Shown piece after piece: positions 1 to 11,415 of a stretch of DNA of 64,000 nt (positions within the stretch are counted from its first letter, which is position 1; each line of letters starts with the position of its first letter). The DNA is from Mytilus edulis. Its lineage: Eukaryota; Mollusca; Bivalvia; Mytilida; Mytilidae. Position numbers and translations under genes: made by a program. The notes beneath the pieces are model-generated. The model had not been told where the DNA came from. It searched no databases and was given only the letters and a program-made list of their open reading frames with translations. The DNA is taken from assembly GCF_963676685.1 (NCBI RefSeq), contig NC_092356.1:47083601-47147600 (forward strand). Reading direction: 5' to 3'.

Positions 1-3000
1 TGGTTTACCGTTGAATATCAGTATAATTTGTTTTTGTCATGCACAGTACTTACAATCTGTTCTCCCTTTTCCTTGTCAAATAGTATTACAAACCATGACT
101 GGCAGACGAATCAACCCTGTTGAAAAGGGCATTTAATTTATGAACCGAGGAGATCGGTGCTCGCATTTGTTTTTATTAATTTGTGGGACATTTGACTGCT
201 TCTCTATTAGTGTGTTTATGCATTCTCATTTCACTTCAGCATATGTTTCAATGCAATTTAAATTGAAAACCAGATGCATGCCTGTTATCCTAATGAACTT
301 TGTCCTTGATAGCGTCTGTCCTTCTTTGATTGTTTATTTCTTAACTAATCGTGTTTTATTTTTCTCTTTAATTTTCTGCAGCGTTATCGATTGCAGATGA
401 AAGGTTGTAGTGATCTGAACGCAAAACTGAGAACATTAACCAAAGAACAAACACATGATCGACATTCATTTAATATAAGTTTTGTTAATTAGATTTTAAG
501 AATTTTGAGTTATTAATTACCACACCTAATATCCTAATTTCAGTTTAGAAGAAACTATACCCATTTTGCATTATCATAAATCTTAGTACAAAAATTTTCT
601 ACAGTTTTATTAATGATAAGGTGTGCACAAATGAATATGTATTCAAATTAATTAATAGTTGAACCGATAAATAGACATCGCGTTTAAAATATTTCTACAA
701 GGAGTATTACTGTATTCAGGCCACTTTCCATATTGACATATCTTCTGGGAGTCTTGATGCACTTACGGCAATTGATTTAATCTTTTAAGCTTCGTTGAGA
801 ACAATATACTGACAATCATCATTTAAAGTTATATGAGATTGTTTAACGATACAACTGAACTGAAGACTTTCAAATAATATCGAACACATCTGAAGGGTTA
901 TATCTTTTCTCATACAAACCAAAAGAAGGCCAAAATTAAAATAGTAGAATTGTATAAGCTGAAAAACTTATAAAGGTATATGTCACCTCAAAAGTTCACT
1001 TAACTGGTGAACCACACCAACAAACAACAACCCCAGATCAACAGGCTACTGACTAAGGATAGGTGCATAAAAATGCAACGTATTTAAACGTTAGAACAGA
1101 CGCCAATCTTAACCCTAAACCGAGACAGTAGTGTAACATTATACCATAAAAAGACATACTAGTTCTAGTGCTGTTTTGAGTTAATGCATTTCTCATGTTT
1201 TTTTTTATGCTCGAAGTAGATGAACGTGACTGTTCTGAACATCGGTAAATAACTGCTACATTTTATGTACTTCATATGACTACTGTCATAGTCGATTATC
1301 AAAGTTTGAATGAAACAGCTTATTGATACAATAATATTCCCAATTGGAAAATAAAAAGTTCATCTTACTTATTAAGGTGGTACAATTATACATTACTGAT
1401 GGGTCTCTATACAGGTATTAACAGATAGGTCACGAAGTTGGAATTTAGAATAAATCCAATAGTGGAATGACAGGAGCAGAAAATTACTACTCTACTGGGG
1501 CATATAATATCGCTTACGTTTCTTTGATAATATATATTGTGACGTTTTTGACAGATAGCACTGCCTAAATTTTTATTGATATTGTCTATATTTTGTTGAA
1601 CTATTATTTAGCTAATCTGGTAAATACTTTATATATAATGAAGACTTTTAACTTAAATAGCATTCATATTGTTTTGTCTACGTTTCTGCCAACCGTACTT
1701 TGTTATATTTTATTAAAGCAGTAAATGTGTGTATTTTATTTCATTATTACCTATATATTGTTTAATCGTTTTAATATTGTATGTTCCAGAATGATAGAAA
1801 ACGTGTGTTTTCTTAGAGGCAGCTTTTGATTAATTGTACGTTATTTTCAATTCCCTTTTACTGGAAGTAACGAGTATTATTATAAATATAGTGACAATAG
1901 AAATCGTATAATTTGTAGACTGTCCTGAACATGTTGTTGTTACATTTTTGTATGTTTTTCAAAATAGGGATAAAGATAAGAGTGTTTTATGTAAAGTTTG
2001 GGAAGAAGGAAGTTTTATTTAGATTAGAGTAATAACTTCTTATGAACTATTTTTGCACCGACGTTGCGCACCTTTTCACAGTAATACGGCTGTGATGACG
2101 TCATTTGATCAGACGCAAAGTTGAAAGATATGTACCCTATAAGGAAGTTTCCTTTTTAGGTCATTGATTTCACCCATATTTGGAATTTCTCTCACGCGAA
2201 ATAACAACACTAGCGTAAGATTTCTAGTATTTTACGTTAGTTCCAGCTTGTCCCTACCGCCGGCTAGCAGCTTCATTTACGTGTCTCATAAATTTCAAGG
2301 TACAGTTGTTCTAAACCAACAGCTTAAGTTCCAGAATGTTGCAATATATATGCAATATAATTATTTCTGCTGTTCATTTAATTCTTCCAGTTTCCAGTTT
2401 TTAACGAAGGCAGAAATTTAATAGTGTTTTTGTTTTCTAAATGTTATAAGTCTTGAGAATCAAGTTTAATAATGAATTTTAACCTAAATAGTAGAAAGGT
2501 GCGTAAAGTCGGCAAAAGTGTCTGTTTGTTTTAATTAGTCAGGGTTGCTGGTAATATATCTTTATGATATAGAGGGTTAGGAAAATTGTGACTTATTGAT
2601 TTGTGTAGTATTTTCTATGTATTTATATGGAGAGTTGCTGATAGAATCTTTGTTTCTTGAATGTTGAGTTTTGGTGAAGCTGTTTTAACGTATTATCTGT
2701 TCATCTAATCTATACGGACTATTGTTAATTATTGATTGCTGCTTTAAGAGATTTATATCTGTTAATTAATGTTCCAGTTGTTATCAATATTATGTCTGGT
2801 GAATAAAAGTTTTTATACACTTGAAACGATTTTGTGTTTATATTCAGAGCTTCAACTTAAATTCTGATGTGAGACTTTATTAGATTACGTATAAAAATCC
2901 AAACCGTCTTACACAGACACACACCAAAAGGACTTGTGCCGACCTAAAACTATGTTTATTTGATATGCAGTATGCAGTAGCAGCAGAAGTAATTATTTTG

Positions 3001-3175
3001 AGCCTTCGTGTATCCTGTTAAATTCTTTTGGTTTGTTGTTGGTGTCTGTCTGGTCTGGTGGTTGGTTTGGTTGGTAAGAAAGGGTCTTACCGGTTTGCAA
3101 ACACGTTACAATATATATATATATCAATGTTGTCCGCAGTTGATTAAGTGTTCGTGCACTGTAATACGATTTGTT
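1..3175. repeat. Duplicon copy 0, part matching guanylate cyclase intron 1
   Basis: This stretch is a diverged copy of 21160-24010 and 41526-44400, which are intron 1 of the two guanylate cyclase copies. The first line (TTTACCGTTGAATATCAG) recurs at about 21160 and 41528. The block around 1380-1540 recurs at about 23845 and 44290, and 3120-3170 recurs at about 23965. Bases 1560-3110 are extra relative to the other two copies, and I recognise nothing in them. No exon of the cyclase is visible here. The small ORFs at 140-400 and 2164-2421 are not conserved as proteins between the copies and look like chance. Confidence 0.7.
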
Positions 3176-4238
3176 TTCTTTTATGACCCCCGTTCGCATG
3201 TTATAACAGAAGACCCCAACATCGCGTGTGACTGACAGTTGCAATTATTCCCCAGTCCCGAATGCTCTCAAATTTGAAGTTTATGTTTCCAGTAGAACTT
3301 TCAAGCTATTCAATCCTCTCCGTTGAGTCTTTGTAAATGAAACTGCCGTCTGTCAAACATAATTTTAATTCTTATTTATGATTTGTTTTTATCGAAAACA
3401 AATGATCAATGAGAAAGATTTTTTAATGTCAACGTGTAAACAGTTTACAGTTTGGTCGGGTTTATGTGTATTGTCAAGTATTAAGATATCATCTTGGTTT
3501 TATGCTTTACAGATAACTTCTATGAAATAGAATATCATTGAAGTTTGTCGTTGTCAATATAATGGAACTGCATGCGATTTTAATACTAGTATTAGGTTTG
3601 GTTAGCCATGAAACCAGATTTGATTCACCATTTTCTATACATAAGAAAATGCCTGTTCCAAGTCAGGAATATGTATGACAGTTGTACTATTTTCGTATGA
3701 TGTTTTTTTATTTTTTGATTTTATCATTTGCTTAGGGATTAGTTTTTTGGATTTCAGTATTTTTGTGATTTTACTTTATATTGTATTGGTCGCACATGTA
3801 TATCCACCACTGTGCGTATTATCATAAAAAATGCATTTTGAAATAAAATAGATTTTTCCTTGCTTGTTTCTTTTATGCTGTGTTTTATAAAAACAAAAGT
3901 TTCTGTTATAATAAGAACTCCTTTCTCAGACTCATTTCTTTTTTTCCAGTTATGTAACATTGTGAAACCGATGATTATAAGTTCCTGATCCTTTGATGGT
4001 ATATTACAGCGTCTAGTATATATCTTGTTATCATCATTAAATCGAATAGTTTGATGCAAAACCTATTCTAATTCGTTTTATTGTTTTATTGTTTATGTGT
4101 GGATTTATCTGTAAACATTCATATTAGAAAAGCCCGTATATCACATCTGAGTACAAAGTGTCTCAATTGAAAGTAAATTCCGGAATACTTATATATTTTA
4201 TCCAATGTACTAATAGTTATCAAAGGTTTGAAAACAGG
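3176..4238. other. No gene seen; AT-rich sequence
   Basis: AT-rich sequence with no recognisable exon, RNA gene or complete element. In duplicon copy 1 the corresponding position, between intron 1 and the 5' flank, holds exon 1 of the cyclase. Nothing like that exon is found here on either strand. The last bases (about 4211-4238) resemble the retrozyme-like repeat described at 4823. Confidence 0.5.
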
Positions 4239-4822
4239 AAAGGAGTAGGTTCAGTAAGACACCTTTTTGGCCCAAAAATATAGCAGTTTTACAAAATTGT
4301 TAAAATGTAAACCTTTAGTTATTTATTGGACAGTAGAATGCTTCTGCTACATAAATATGGGCTGTTTTTGACAATACAATGCACATATATCCGGTACTAG
4401 CACCATTAAGTCATGCTAAATTACTGAAATCCTCATAATTCTAGCATTTTAGTTAAATTTTAGACGGTTTTCGTGTAAAACGAAAGTGGCCGCATTCGTG
4501 TTCATCTTTAATATTGAAATGTAAGTTGTATTTTATGATAATACATAACATATATAAAGGTTGAAGATGAACACGGATGCGGCCACTTTCATTTTTACCA
4601 AAAACCATCTGAAAAGTGACATTTTTCGGCATATTAGGTAGATTTTTCATATTTGAGCTTGAATCGGATCGTTTTTAATGAATAAATCTGTTAAAATCTT
4701 TCACATAAACTAATTAATTCAAATAAAATAGACACTTAAGTGTTTAAAAAGTGGTCAAAATCTTTCGTCAGATGAACCTGAAATTTGAGGTCGAAATCGG
4801 TCCTTACCGGACCTACTCCTTT
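4239..4822. mobile_element. Foldback MITE-like element
   Basis: The ends are inverted repeats: AAAGGAGTAGGT at 4239 and ACCTACTCCTTT ending at 4822, with similarity continuing a little inward. The centre carries a second inverted pair, 4481-4508 against 4564-4592, both built on AGTGGCCGCAT.CGTGTTCATCTT. It appears to be inserted in a retrozyme-like repeat, because the flanks (AAACAGG and ATAAAAATGACC) are contiguous in an uninterrupted copy near 5165-5190. It has no coding capacity, so it would be non-autonomous. The superfamily is not clear. Confidence 0.65.
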
Positions 4823-5300
4823 ATAAAAATGACCACATTATTGATATTCATGTCAACACCGAAGTGTTGACTACTGGGCTTGTGATACCCTCGGGGACTA
4901 AACGTCCACCAGCATTGGCATCGACCCAGTGGTGTAAATAGTTATCAAAGGTACCAGGGTATTATTTTGTACGCCGAAGCGCGTTTCGTCTACACAAGAC
5001 TCATCAGTAACGCTCATATCAAGATATTTATAAAGCCAAACAAGTACAAAGTTGAAGAGCATTTAGGATCCAAAATTCCAAAAAGTTGTACCAAATACGG
5101 CTAAGGTAATCTATGCCTGGGATAAGAAAATCCTTAGTTTTTCAAAAAAAATTCAAAGTTTTGTAAACAGGAAATTTATAAAAATGACCACATTATTGAT
5201 ATTCATGTCAACACCGAAGTGTTGACTACCGGGCTGGTGATACCCTCGGGGACGAAACGTCCATCAGCAGTGGCATTGACCCAGTGGTGTAAATAGTTAT
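4823..5300 (-). repeat. Retrozyme-like tandem repeat, ~355-bp monomer (array 1)
   Basis: One full monomer and a partial second one. GACCACATTATTGATATTC occurs at 4831 and again at 5186, a 355-bp period. Each contains the hairpin TCAACACCGAAGTGTTGA. Read on the minus strand, the first monomer contains a hammerhead-like motif at 4971-5013; the second breaks off before that motif. Related copies lie at 8143-8757 and 19352-19490. The tandem structure, the small non-coding monomer and the hammerhead match the metazoan retrozymes known from other invertebrates. The assignment is inference from structure. Confidence 0.7.
4971..5013 (-). ncRNA. Degenerate type I hammerhead ribozyme motif
   Basis: On the minus strand the core CTGATGA is followed by stem II GTCT-TGTGT-AGAC, then GAAA, then a minimal stem III starting CGC. 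The cleavage triplet is altered: GUC in the sister copies has become UUC, with one base missing. Stem I is weakened as a result. The motif is probably inactive but clearly related to the copies at 8237, 8595 and 19409. Confidence 0.6.
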
Positions 5301-6221
5301 TACTAAAATTCACCCAGACATTTATGAAGATGTTTGACATAACAGTTAACAAAAAAGTACTTTCAAGCGAGTGAAAACCAGTCGTGATTAACAATAATTG
5401 TGAAAAACACACAGAATCAGTTCAATGATAAACTTTAACTGAGACAACAATAAAAATTTAATTTTCTGTTTGTTGTCTCCTTGTTGACATTTTGTGAGGC
5501 TAGATTAAACTGAAATTATTAATTTTGTATACTAGTTTACCGTACTGTATTTTTATGGTGATAACAAGGGTAACCTAGAATTGTGTACAATGCAAGTGAT
5601 AGAGTCAGCCAAGTTGATTTTTGGCTCCGAAATTCAACGTGCTGGCATTCGTTTTGATATTTTTGTTTATATAAACTATATCAAGGTCAATATAAAAAGT
5701 AGACGATATAGTATGATTGCTAATGAGAAAAATCTCCACTGGAGACCAAATGACGTAGAAAAAATTATAAGACAGCACACATGGCATATAGGTGTCGACA
5801 ATAAAAATAACCCTCACCGTATTGAAATCTATAAACGGCCATCAAATGAAATTTATCTGTCAGAATTGTACGTCGTCAAAATTATTTCCCCGTTACGCCA
5901 TCTTAAATTTATAATCGTAAGGATTGAAGCCACTGAAAAGACGCGCGTTAAGTTTAACTCTTAAAAGCAGACAAATTTATTCCTTTTTATGTAAGAAATT
6001 ATGCCTTTTAAAGATCGATTGCCGAATACCATTAGTAAAAATTCGTTTTTCGAACACACCTACTCTGCTGTTGTTATGGCTTTTGAGAAAGGTATTTTAA
6101 TTGACACAAATATTCCATTTTTTAGTACTATGCAATTTTAATGTTGTAGCCTAACTGTATAAGAATCGGAAGCGAAGTGAAGTATCAAATATTTAAGCTT
6201 CATACATTTTTAAGATAGAAT
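5301..6221. other. No reliable gene; doubtful ORF and repeat fragment
   Basis: An open frame of 127 codons lies at 5581-5964 (+). Part of it (about 5713-5760) overlaps a decayed fragment of an interspersed repeat whose better copies read TTGCCAATGAGACAACTCTC (see 61870). The predicted protein has no domain I recognise. I regard it as a chance ORF across a repeat. The rest is AT-rich and featureless. Confidence 0.45.
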
Positions 6222-6757
6222 AGTCCACTCCATCTTCGCTAGCCAAGGGTTACGATCCACTCTCGTTCTCTTCACCCTTGGCGAATTGAGCTAACATTTG
6301 TGATATCAATGTTGTGCCATCTATCGGAAGATTAAATGCACGACCATTCCGAATAAATTATTCTTGACCAATGGTAGCACTTGAACTCTTCAATTTGGAG
6401 GAAAAATACGGTAGCGTCTAGATTATACACACTTGGTAAAGCCGGAAACGAAAATATACGTCAACATTCATGCATTTGTGCATGAAACAGACACAATAAC
6501 TTTGTGACTAAATATAGTAGTATGTTTAGTGATGAAAAGACTTGTTGCACAATAAACACGTGGCAATTGTTTACAAACACTTTCTTCATCTACACGTGAT
6601 CATGTTATAGGCGCATTTTGATTAGATGCAGCGAGTTTCTACTGCAACCAATAAAAATCCTTACTTTGTGTCTCTGAAATTTTATCTCAATCCGCCAAGG
6701 GTGAAGAGAACGGGAGTGGATCGTAACCCTTGTCTAGCGAAGATGATTCCACTCTCA
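6222..6757. mobile_element. Foldback element with ~75-bp inverted ends
   Basis: Long, nearly matching inverted repeats bound the segment. The left arm at about 6222-6296 contains CAAGGGTTACGATCCACTC and TTCACCCTTGGCG. The right arm at about 6686-6757 contains the reverse complements. The 390 bp between them are AT-rich and non-coding. This is typical of a non-autonomous foldback DNA transposon. I could not define a target-site duplication with confidence. Confidence 0.7.
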
Positions 6758-8236
6758 CACGCCTGCACATAACAACGTATTATAGACTCTTTTTTCGATG
6801 AAACAATTGCCCATTTTTTTCGGCAGAATTTATGCACTTGCACAAAAAGAATCCTTAGGTATTGGCACTTATCACAATCAACTTTTTTTTGAAAATGTGT
6901 ATTCTCTTTAAAAGTTTAAAAATATTTCGACGATCCAAAAAAGAAACAGATGCGAACAATTCGTATATACCAACTTGGCCTTTTTCACCTTCTCTTATAA
7001 AAAGTTCCATTTCGTTTGTATAATTTCAACCGGGAAACCGCCTGTTATAAAGCTGTTCGACGAAAGGATTAAAGGTCTAGTTCATGAACAAAACAAGTAC
7101 TAGTAAAGAAAATCAAATAGTGTATACAGACGCAAATAACAACCACTGAGGTTAAGGCCAATTACTTGGCCTCCCCAAAAAACAATTGTACCTAACCTTG
7201 GAATGTAGTGTAACAAAACAACACAATAACAGCAATTTTCAACGAGAGAGGTATACAAAAACTGACATACCATCATCGGGCAAATGATATCAAACACTGT
7301 GTGCTGTTGTTCATCATTAACCGTACACAATCATACAAGTGGGTTGTATAACCAGTTATAAACCATATTTATATCACATTTTCTTCAAAATTACCTACAC
7401 TAATATGGCAGTTGTTCTACGCTTGTCGATTGTTAGTTTGCATGGACCCCTTACCCTTTTTAAGTGCCATGAAGTTCGGTATTTTCGATATATTTTATTC
7501 GCTCACTTCGAAACATAACAGCTGAAGATAAGAATACCTTTGGTCAACATAGATCCTTCTCCTAACTAAGTATTCTATAAAAGCATTAGAATTTCAATGA
7601 AAATAATGTTGAAACATAATTAGTTTAACCTTGACATATTTCGTCGGAACAACGAATCAGAGATGATATTATCGTTGTTAATAAAATGGTAAGAATCAGC
7701 TGCCCATATATATAATGTCACACAAATAAATAAATATATCATATTGACCTTTTTGTATTAGATATGAGATTGGGTTAAAACCAATGTTTAATGATGTGTG
7801 AAATATAGAATTCTAGAGTATACATTTATATGTGTAGTATCAAATATTTTTCAATTAATTTTAAAACGAGTTTAAAAACAACCGTGCGACCGTCATAAAA
7901 ACAATCAACGCAAAAGAGTATCTGATCATTGCTTATCTGCCCTTTGAACGACATGTTATAAAACATGAATGTTGTGGAAAAGTTCATGACGTTTTATATA
8001 CAACAAGGAAGGTTTGATTCCCTTGACAGTTATAATTATAAAATGAATAAGTTTAAAATATTAGTGACAGTCGAGGAAAAAAAGTTTAAAAGGTGGAAAA
8101 GAATACAAATTAAGAAAGACTGAAGAACAGGAAATTTGAAGGTGCCAACTAGTTATCAAAGGTATTTCGTCCACCAGCAATGGCATCGACCCAGTGGTGT
8201 AAATAGTTATCAAAGATACCAGGATTATTATTTAGT

Positions 8237-8280
8237 ACGCCAGACGCGCGTTTCATGTACATAAGACTCATCAGTGACAC
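8237..8280 (-). ncRNA. Type I hammerhead ribozyme motif
   Basis: On the minus strand, stem I 5' strand TGTCA is followed by CTGATGA, an imperfect stem II (GTCT...ACAT), GAAA, minimal stem III (A)CGC-GCGT, cleavage site GUC, and the stem I 3' strand TGGCGT. All core nucleotides are present. Stem II has one mismatch and a G-U pair. A stem III with no real loop is usual in metazoan type I hammerheads, which are thought to act as dimers. Confidence 0.65.
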
Positions 8281-8594
8281 TCATATCAAAATAGTTATAA
8301 AGCCAAACAAGTACAAAGTTGAAGAGCATTAGGGATCAAAAATTTCAAAACGTTGTGATAAATACGGCTAAGGTAATCCATGCCTGGGATAAAAAAAAAG
8401 TCCTTAGTTTTTCGAAAAATTCTAAGTTTTGTAAACAGGAAATTTATAAAAAATACTAAATAATTGATATTCATGTCAACACCGAAGTGCTGACGACTTG
8501 GCTGGTGTTACCCACGAGGACGAAACGTCCACCAGTAGTCGCATTGACCAAGTGGTGTAAATAGTTATCAAAGGTACCAGGATTATAATTTAGT

Positions 8595-8637
8595 ACGCCA
8601 GACGCGCGTTTCGTTTACGTAAGACTCATAAGTGACG
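8595..8637 (-). ncRNA. Hammerhead ribozyme motif with a core mutation
   Basis: Same layout as the neighbour at 8237. Stem I is well paired (GCGTCA with TGGCGT), and stem III is ACGC/GCGT with GUC at the cleavage site. The core reads CTTATGA instead of CTGATGA, so G5 is lost, which should abolish cleavage. Two hammerheads one monomer apart mean a full circularisable unit lies between them. Confidence 0.6.
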
Positions 8638-10078
8638 CACATATCAAAATAGTTATAAAGCCAAACAAGTATAAAGTTGAAGAGCATTAAGGATCAAAAA
8701 TTCTAAACAGTTGTGCCAAATACGGCTAAGGTAATCCAAGCCTGAAAGAAAAAACAGGAAATTTGAAAGGTGCCAAATACAGAAGCAGTAATATCTTCGT
8801 GGTGTATAGATTTGTCTTCACATACTGAAAATTATTAATACTCAGTTTTTCTTACCAAATCTTGACATTTGGAAGTTTTCAGCATAAACTTTACATTGTA
8901 AATATGTCTAGAAAGGGTTTTACACTTTGTGATAAAAAATATTTTTAACATAGTTTTAACTGATTTCGGCATCTTTCATCTTTGAATGATAATATACTGT
9001 CCCAATTTAATACACATGTTTTACCACAATTCAGGGTAAGAGCAAAATACTATTTTCAACTAATTACGTGGTAATGACTTCCATTAATAATCATTCAATA
9101 CCTTTTTCTGGTTTTCTTTGCCTTCTTTATTTTCTTATATTAGAGAACAAAGTGACCATTGTTTTCCGAGGCTAACATATTAATTAGTATATATCCAACA
9201 GTTTGAGTGTCAAGTCTTTTTTAACACACTGAGAGCAGAAGAACGTTGCATCTATTTTTACTTCTATTTTCTAAGTCCATGCGACGAAATTCGACCAAAA
9301 TGCCATTAACTGGTACAACATTAAAACTCAATTTTAGTGCATCCATTGTACGCAATTGTTTGAATATTCAATTCAAGATTGCAGGTATAAAATTCATCAG
9401 GTCTCTCGCATCTTTAATGAATGCTTCGGTTCAATAATCGCAGAACGTAGCATTAATATTGATGTATCTGTATCACACGAATGTCCTCTCCTCTCGTCTT
9501 CTTGTAATTAGTACATGTTGGGAACTTTTCAGGCATTGCACATTATCCCACTAAAATTCATTACCCGACACAAATCAAACACTCAGTTAGAAATGTGCCA
9601 CAGATCTGCAGTTGTTTAAATTATATATAAACAATACAAATATTAATGAAATTTAAGTAAAATGCATTTAATTCCAAACAAAAGTGATAAACAGGAACTA
9701 AATGCCAAATATCCCAATTGACTACAAATATGTTTTGCCAAAATATATGACAACTGATTTGTTTCAATATGTTGAAAGAGCCATTATATCTGCGGGATTA
9801 TACAATGTAGTTTGTGGTCAGCAGGTTGAATTTCTTTGGTCAATAAAGATATCTTGGACTAAGCAATGTGAACAATTGCGCCTCTTTTGGTGGTCCAATA
9901 ACCAATACGTCAACATTACTCCTTTTCCCTGAAACATATCAAGACAATAGATTAGCTTTGTTACATGTGTCTTCTCATATTTGGTTCCGATTAGAAAAAT
10001 TGATAATTTGCACCTGACATAATTCAATTCTTTACCCTTTTATTGTTAAGTAACTGTATAGAAATATCAATGCAGATA

Positions 10079-11220
10079 CAGTGAAACCTGTCCAAACCGA
10101 ACACCCACGGGACTTTGCGTTTAGTTCGGTTTTCACAGGTGTTATGATTATAGAGGTAAACGGAAGTCGACACCAAAATAATTTGGGCACTTACTGACAA
10201 GGGATTATAGGTGACACACAACAGACGACAATTTATTTTTGTGTTAATTTAGATGTTAATGTAAAAAATATAACAAGATGAAGATAGACGTATTGCTTGA
10301 TTTTTGTTTATAAATCAAACGCCACTCCATCAATCACGCTCGTCGTTGTGAGATGTCCGACATGGAGGGATTTTGCTTTTGATAATCATTTTCTCATCTA
10401 TAATTCACTGACTAAATCAGACTCCCAGTGGCTGTCAAATGACGATTCCGTAGTTGAATCGAGATCGCCATTGTACACACGAGTTCTCTGACTAAACTGG
10501 CTGATTGATACTTCGCCACACGATAAGAGTGAAACAACAGCAAAGGTCCAGTTTATTCTTTGACTTTATCGTTGCTAAATATCTAACGGAAGTCTTTGGA
10601 AGCATCTGAATCAAATATATAGGGCCTCTAAAGGGAATCCGACAATCGAAGGCCATTGACCTTTTTGTTTTGCACGACTTCTTAATCCAGTGAAAAGCTT
10701 TAAAGCGATTATTCAATTAAACAGTTTAGCTACAAAATGGCAGTTACGATTTGTGGCCGTAATCATTTGAGTAACGTGCATTTAATTGATCTGAAAGTTC
10801 CTTCCTTGTCATTATCGGCCATGGGGTTAGCTGACCAGTTTTACATTTCTTTACAAGAAATCACTTTATACCTGGACATAAACATGCTAATTAGTTTGTA
10901 ATAACAACTCACCAGTTAATTTAACCTCAAATACCCTCGGAGATTTTCTGTCGTCCTGTGTTTGTTTAATTAAATCATGCAAATAATTAAAAAAAATTTT
11001 TTCTGTTTTCATTGCTATTGATCGATTTTGACAGGTGATTTTTAAAGACAAATTTACTAACGAGCCTTCAAAAAGCGTGCGGAATTCGGTGTTGACAGGG
11101 TTCGGTTTTGTCAGTTTATATTAACGTTAAACGATAGGGAAATTTTTCGGGACTTTGAAAATTGTTCGGTTTTAACTGAAATTCGGTTTTATCAGGGTTC
11201 GGTTTACCCAGGTTTCACTG
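10079..11220. mobile_element. pogo/Tigger-type DNA transposon, non-autonomous, with clean TA empty site
   Basis: The terminal inverted repeats begin CAGTGAAACCTG at the left and end CAGGTTTCACTG at the right, each flanked by TA. Similarity continues inward (AAACCGAAC at the left, GTTCGGTTT at the right). The paralogous sequence near 28577 reads ATGCAAATAGTAAAAAC with a single TA and no insert, so the element is exactly 1142 bp. It contains only short ORFs (10297-10491, 10492-10716) without transposase motifs. The TIR sequence and TA target fit pogo/Tigger-like Tc1/mariner elements. It inserted after the duplicon copies separated. Confidence 0.8.
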
Positions 11221-11281
11221 TAGTATAAACATACACGTAGGTGCAAACTGAACCTCATTTTGTAATGAACATTCCATTGTT

Positions 11282-11366
11282 GGCCTTTGGCTGTTGTCTG
11301 CTCTATGGTCGGGTTGTTGTCGCTTTGACACATTCCCCATTTCCTTTCTCAATTTTATCATTTTAT
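11282..11366 (+). repeat. Solo 3' tail of the Naiad PLE family
   Basis: The segment containing GGTCGGGTTGTTGTCGCTTT and CACATTCCCCATTTCC, ending CTCAATTTTA, matches the 3' end of the Naiad element (reverse complement of 44757-44835) and of its inverted copy (about 50690-50745). Only the tail is present. It may be a severely 5'-truncated copy or a non-autonomous family sharing the same 3' end. It sits just upstream of the LINE. Confidence 0.65.
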
Positions 11367-11415
11367 ATTCTAGAATAACCATCACTTCCTGTCAAACGTA
11401 AACATCATCATTGTC

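Larger units (their letters stand above)
8143..8757 (-). repeat. Retrozyme-like tandem repeat (array 2), recent insertion
   Basis: Two monomers in tandem. Their hammerhead motifs start at 8237 and 8595, a 358-bp period like array 1. The array is absent from the paralogous site near 27084. It is flanked by near-identical direct repeats (AACAGGAAATTTGAA-GGTGCCAA at 8126-8148 and 8753-8776) that occur once at the empty site. This looks like an insertion with a target duplication of roughly 22 bp. No protein is encoded, so mobilisation would have to rely on another element's enzymes. Confidence 0.7.
6949..10078. repeat. Duplicon copy 0, part matching the 5' flank of GC-A
   Basis: Diverged copy of 25811-28600, the region upstream of exon 1 of GC-A. 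Matching landmarks include AGATGCGAACAATTCG (6949 and 25811), the block around 7680-7800 (26560-26650), and the block around 9600-10000 (28090-28500). It is interrupted by the retrozyme-like array at 8143-8757. No conserved ORF is shared by the two copies. A promoter may lie in the corresponding part of copy 1, but I cannot locate one. Confidence 0.7.

Noticed and set aside
5581..5964. 127-codon gene
   Set aside because: Overlaps a decayed interspersed repeat, has no domain and no counterpart in the paralogous blocks.
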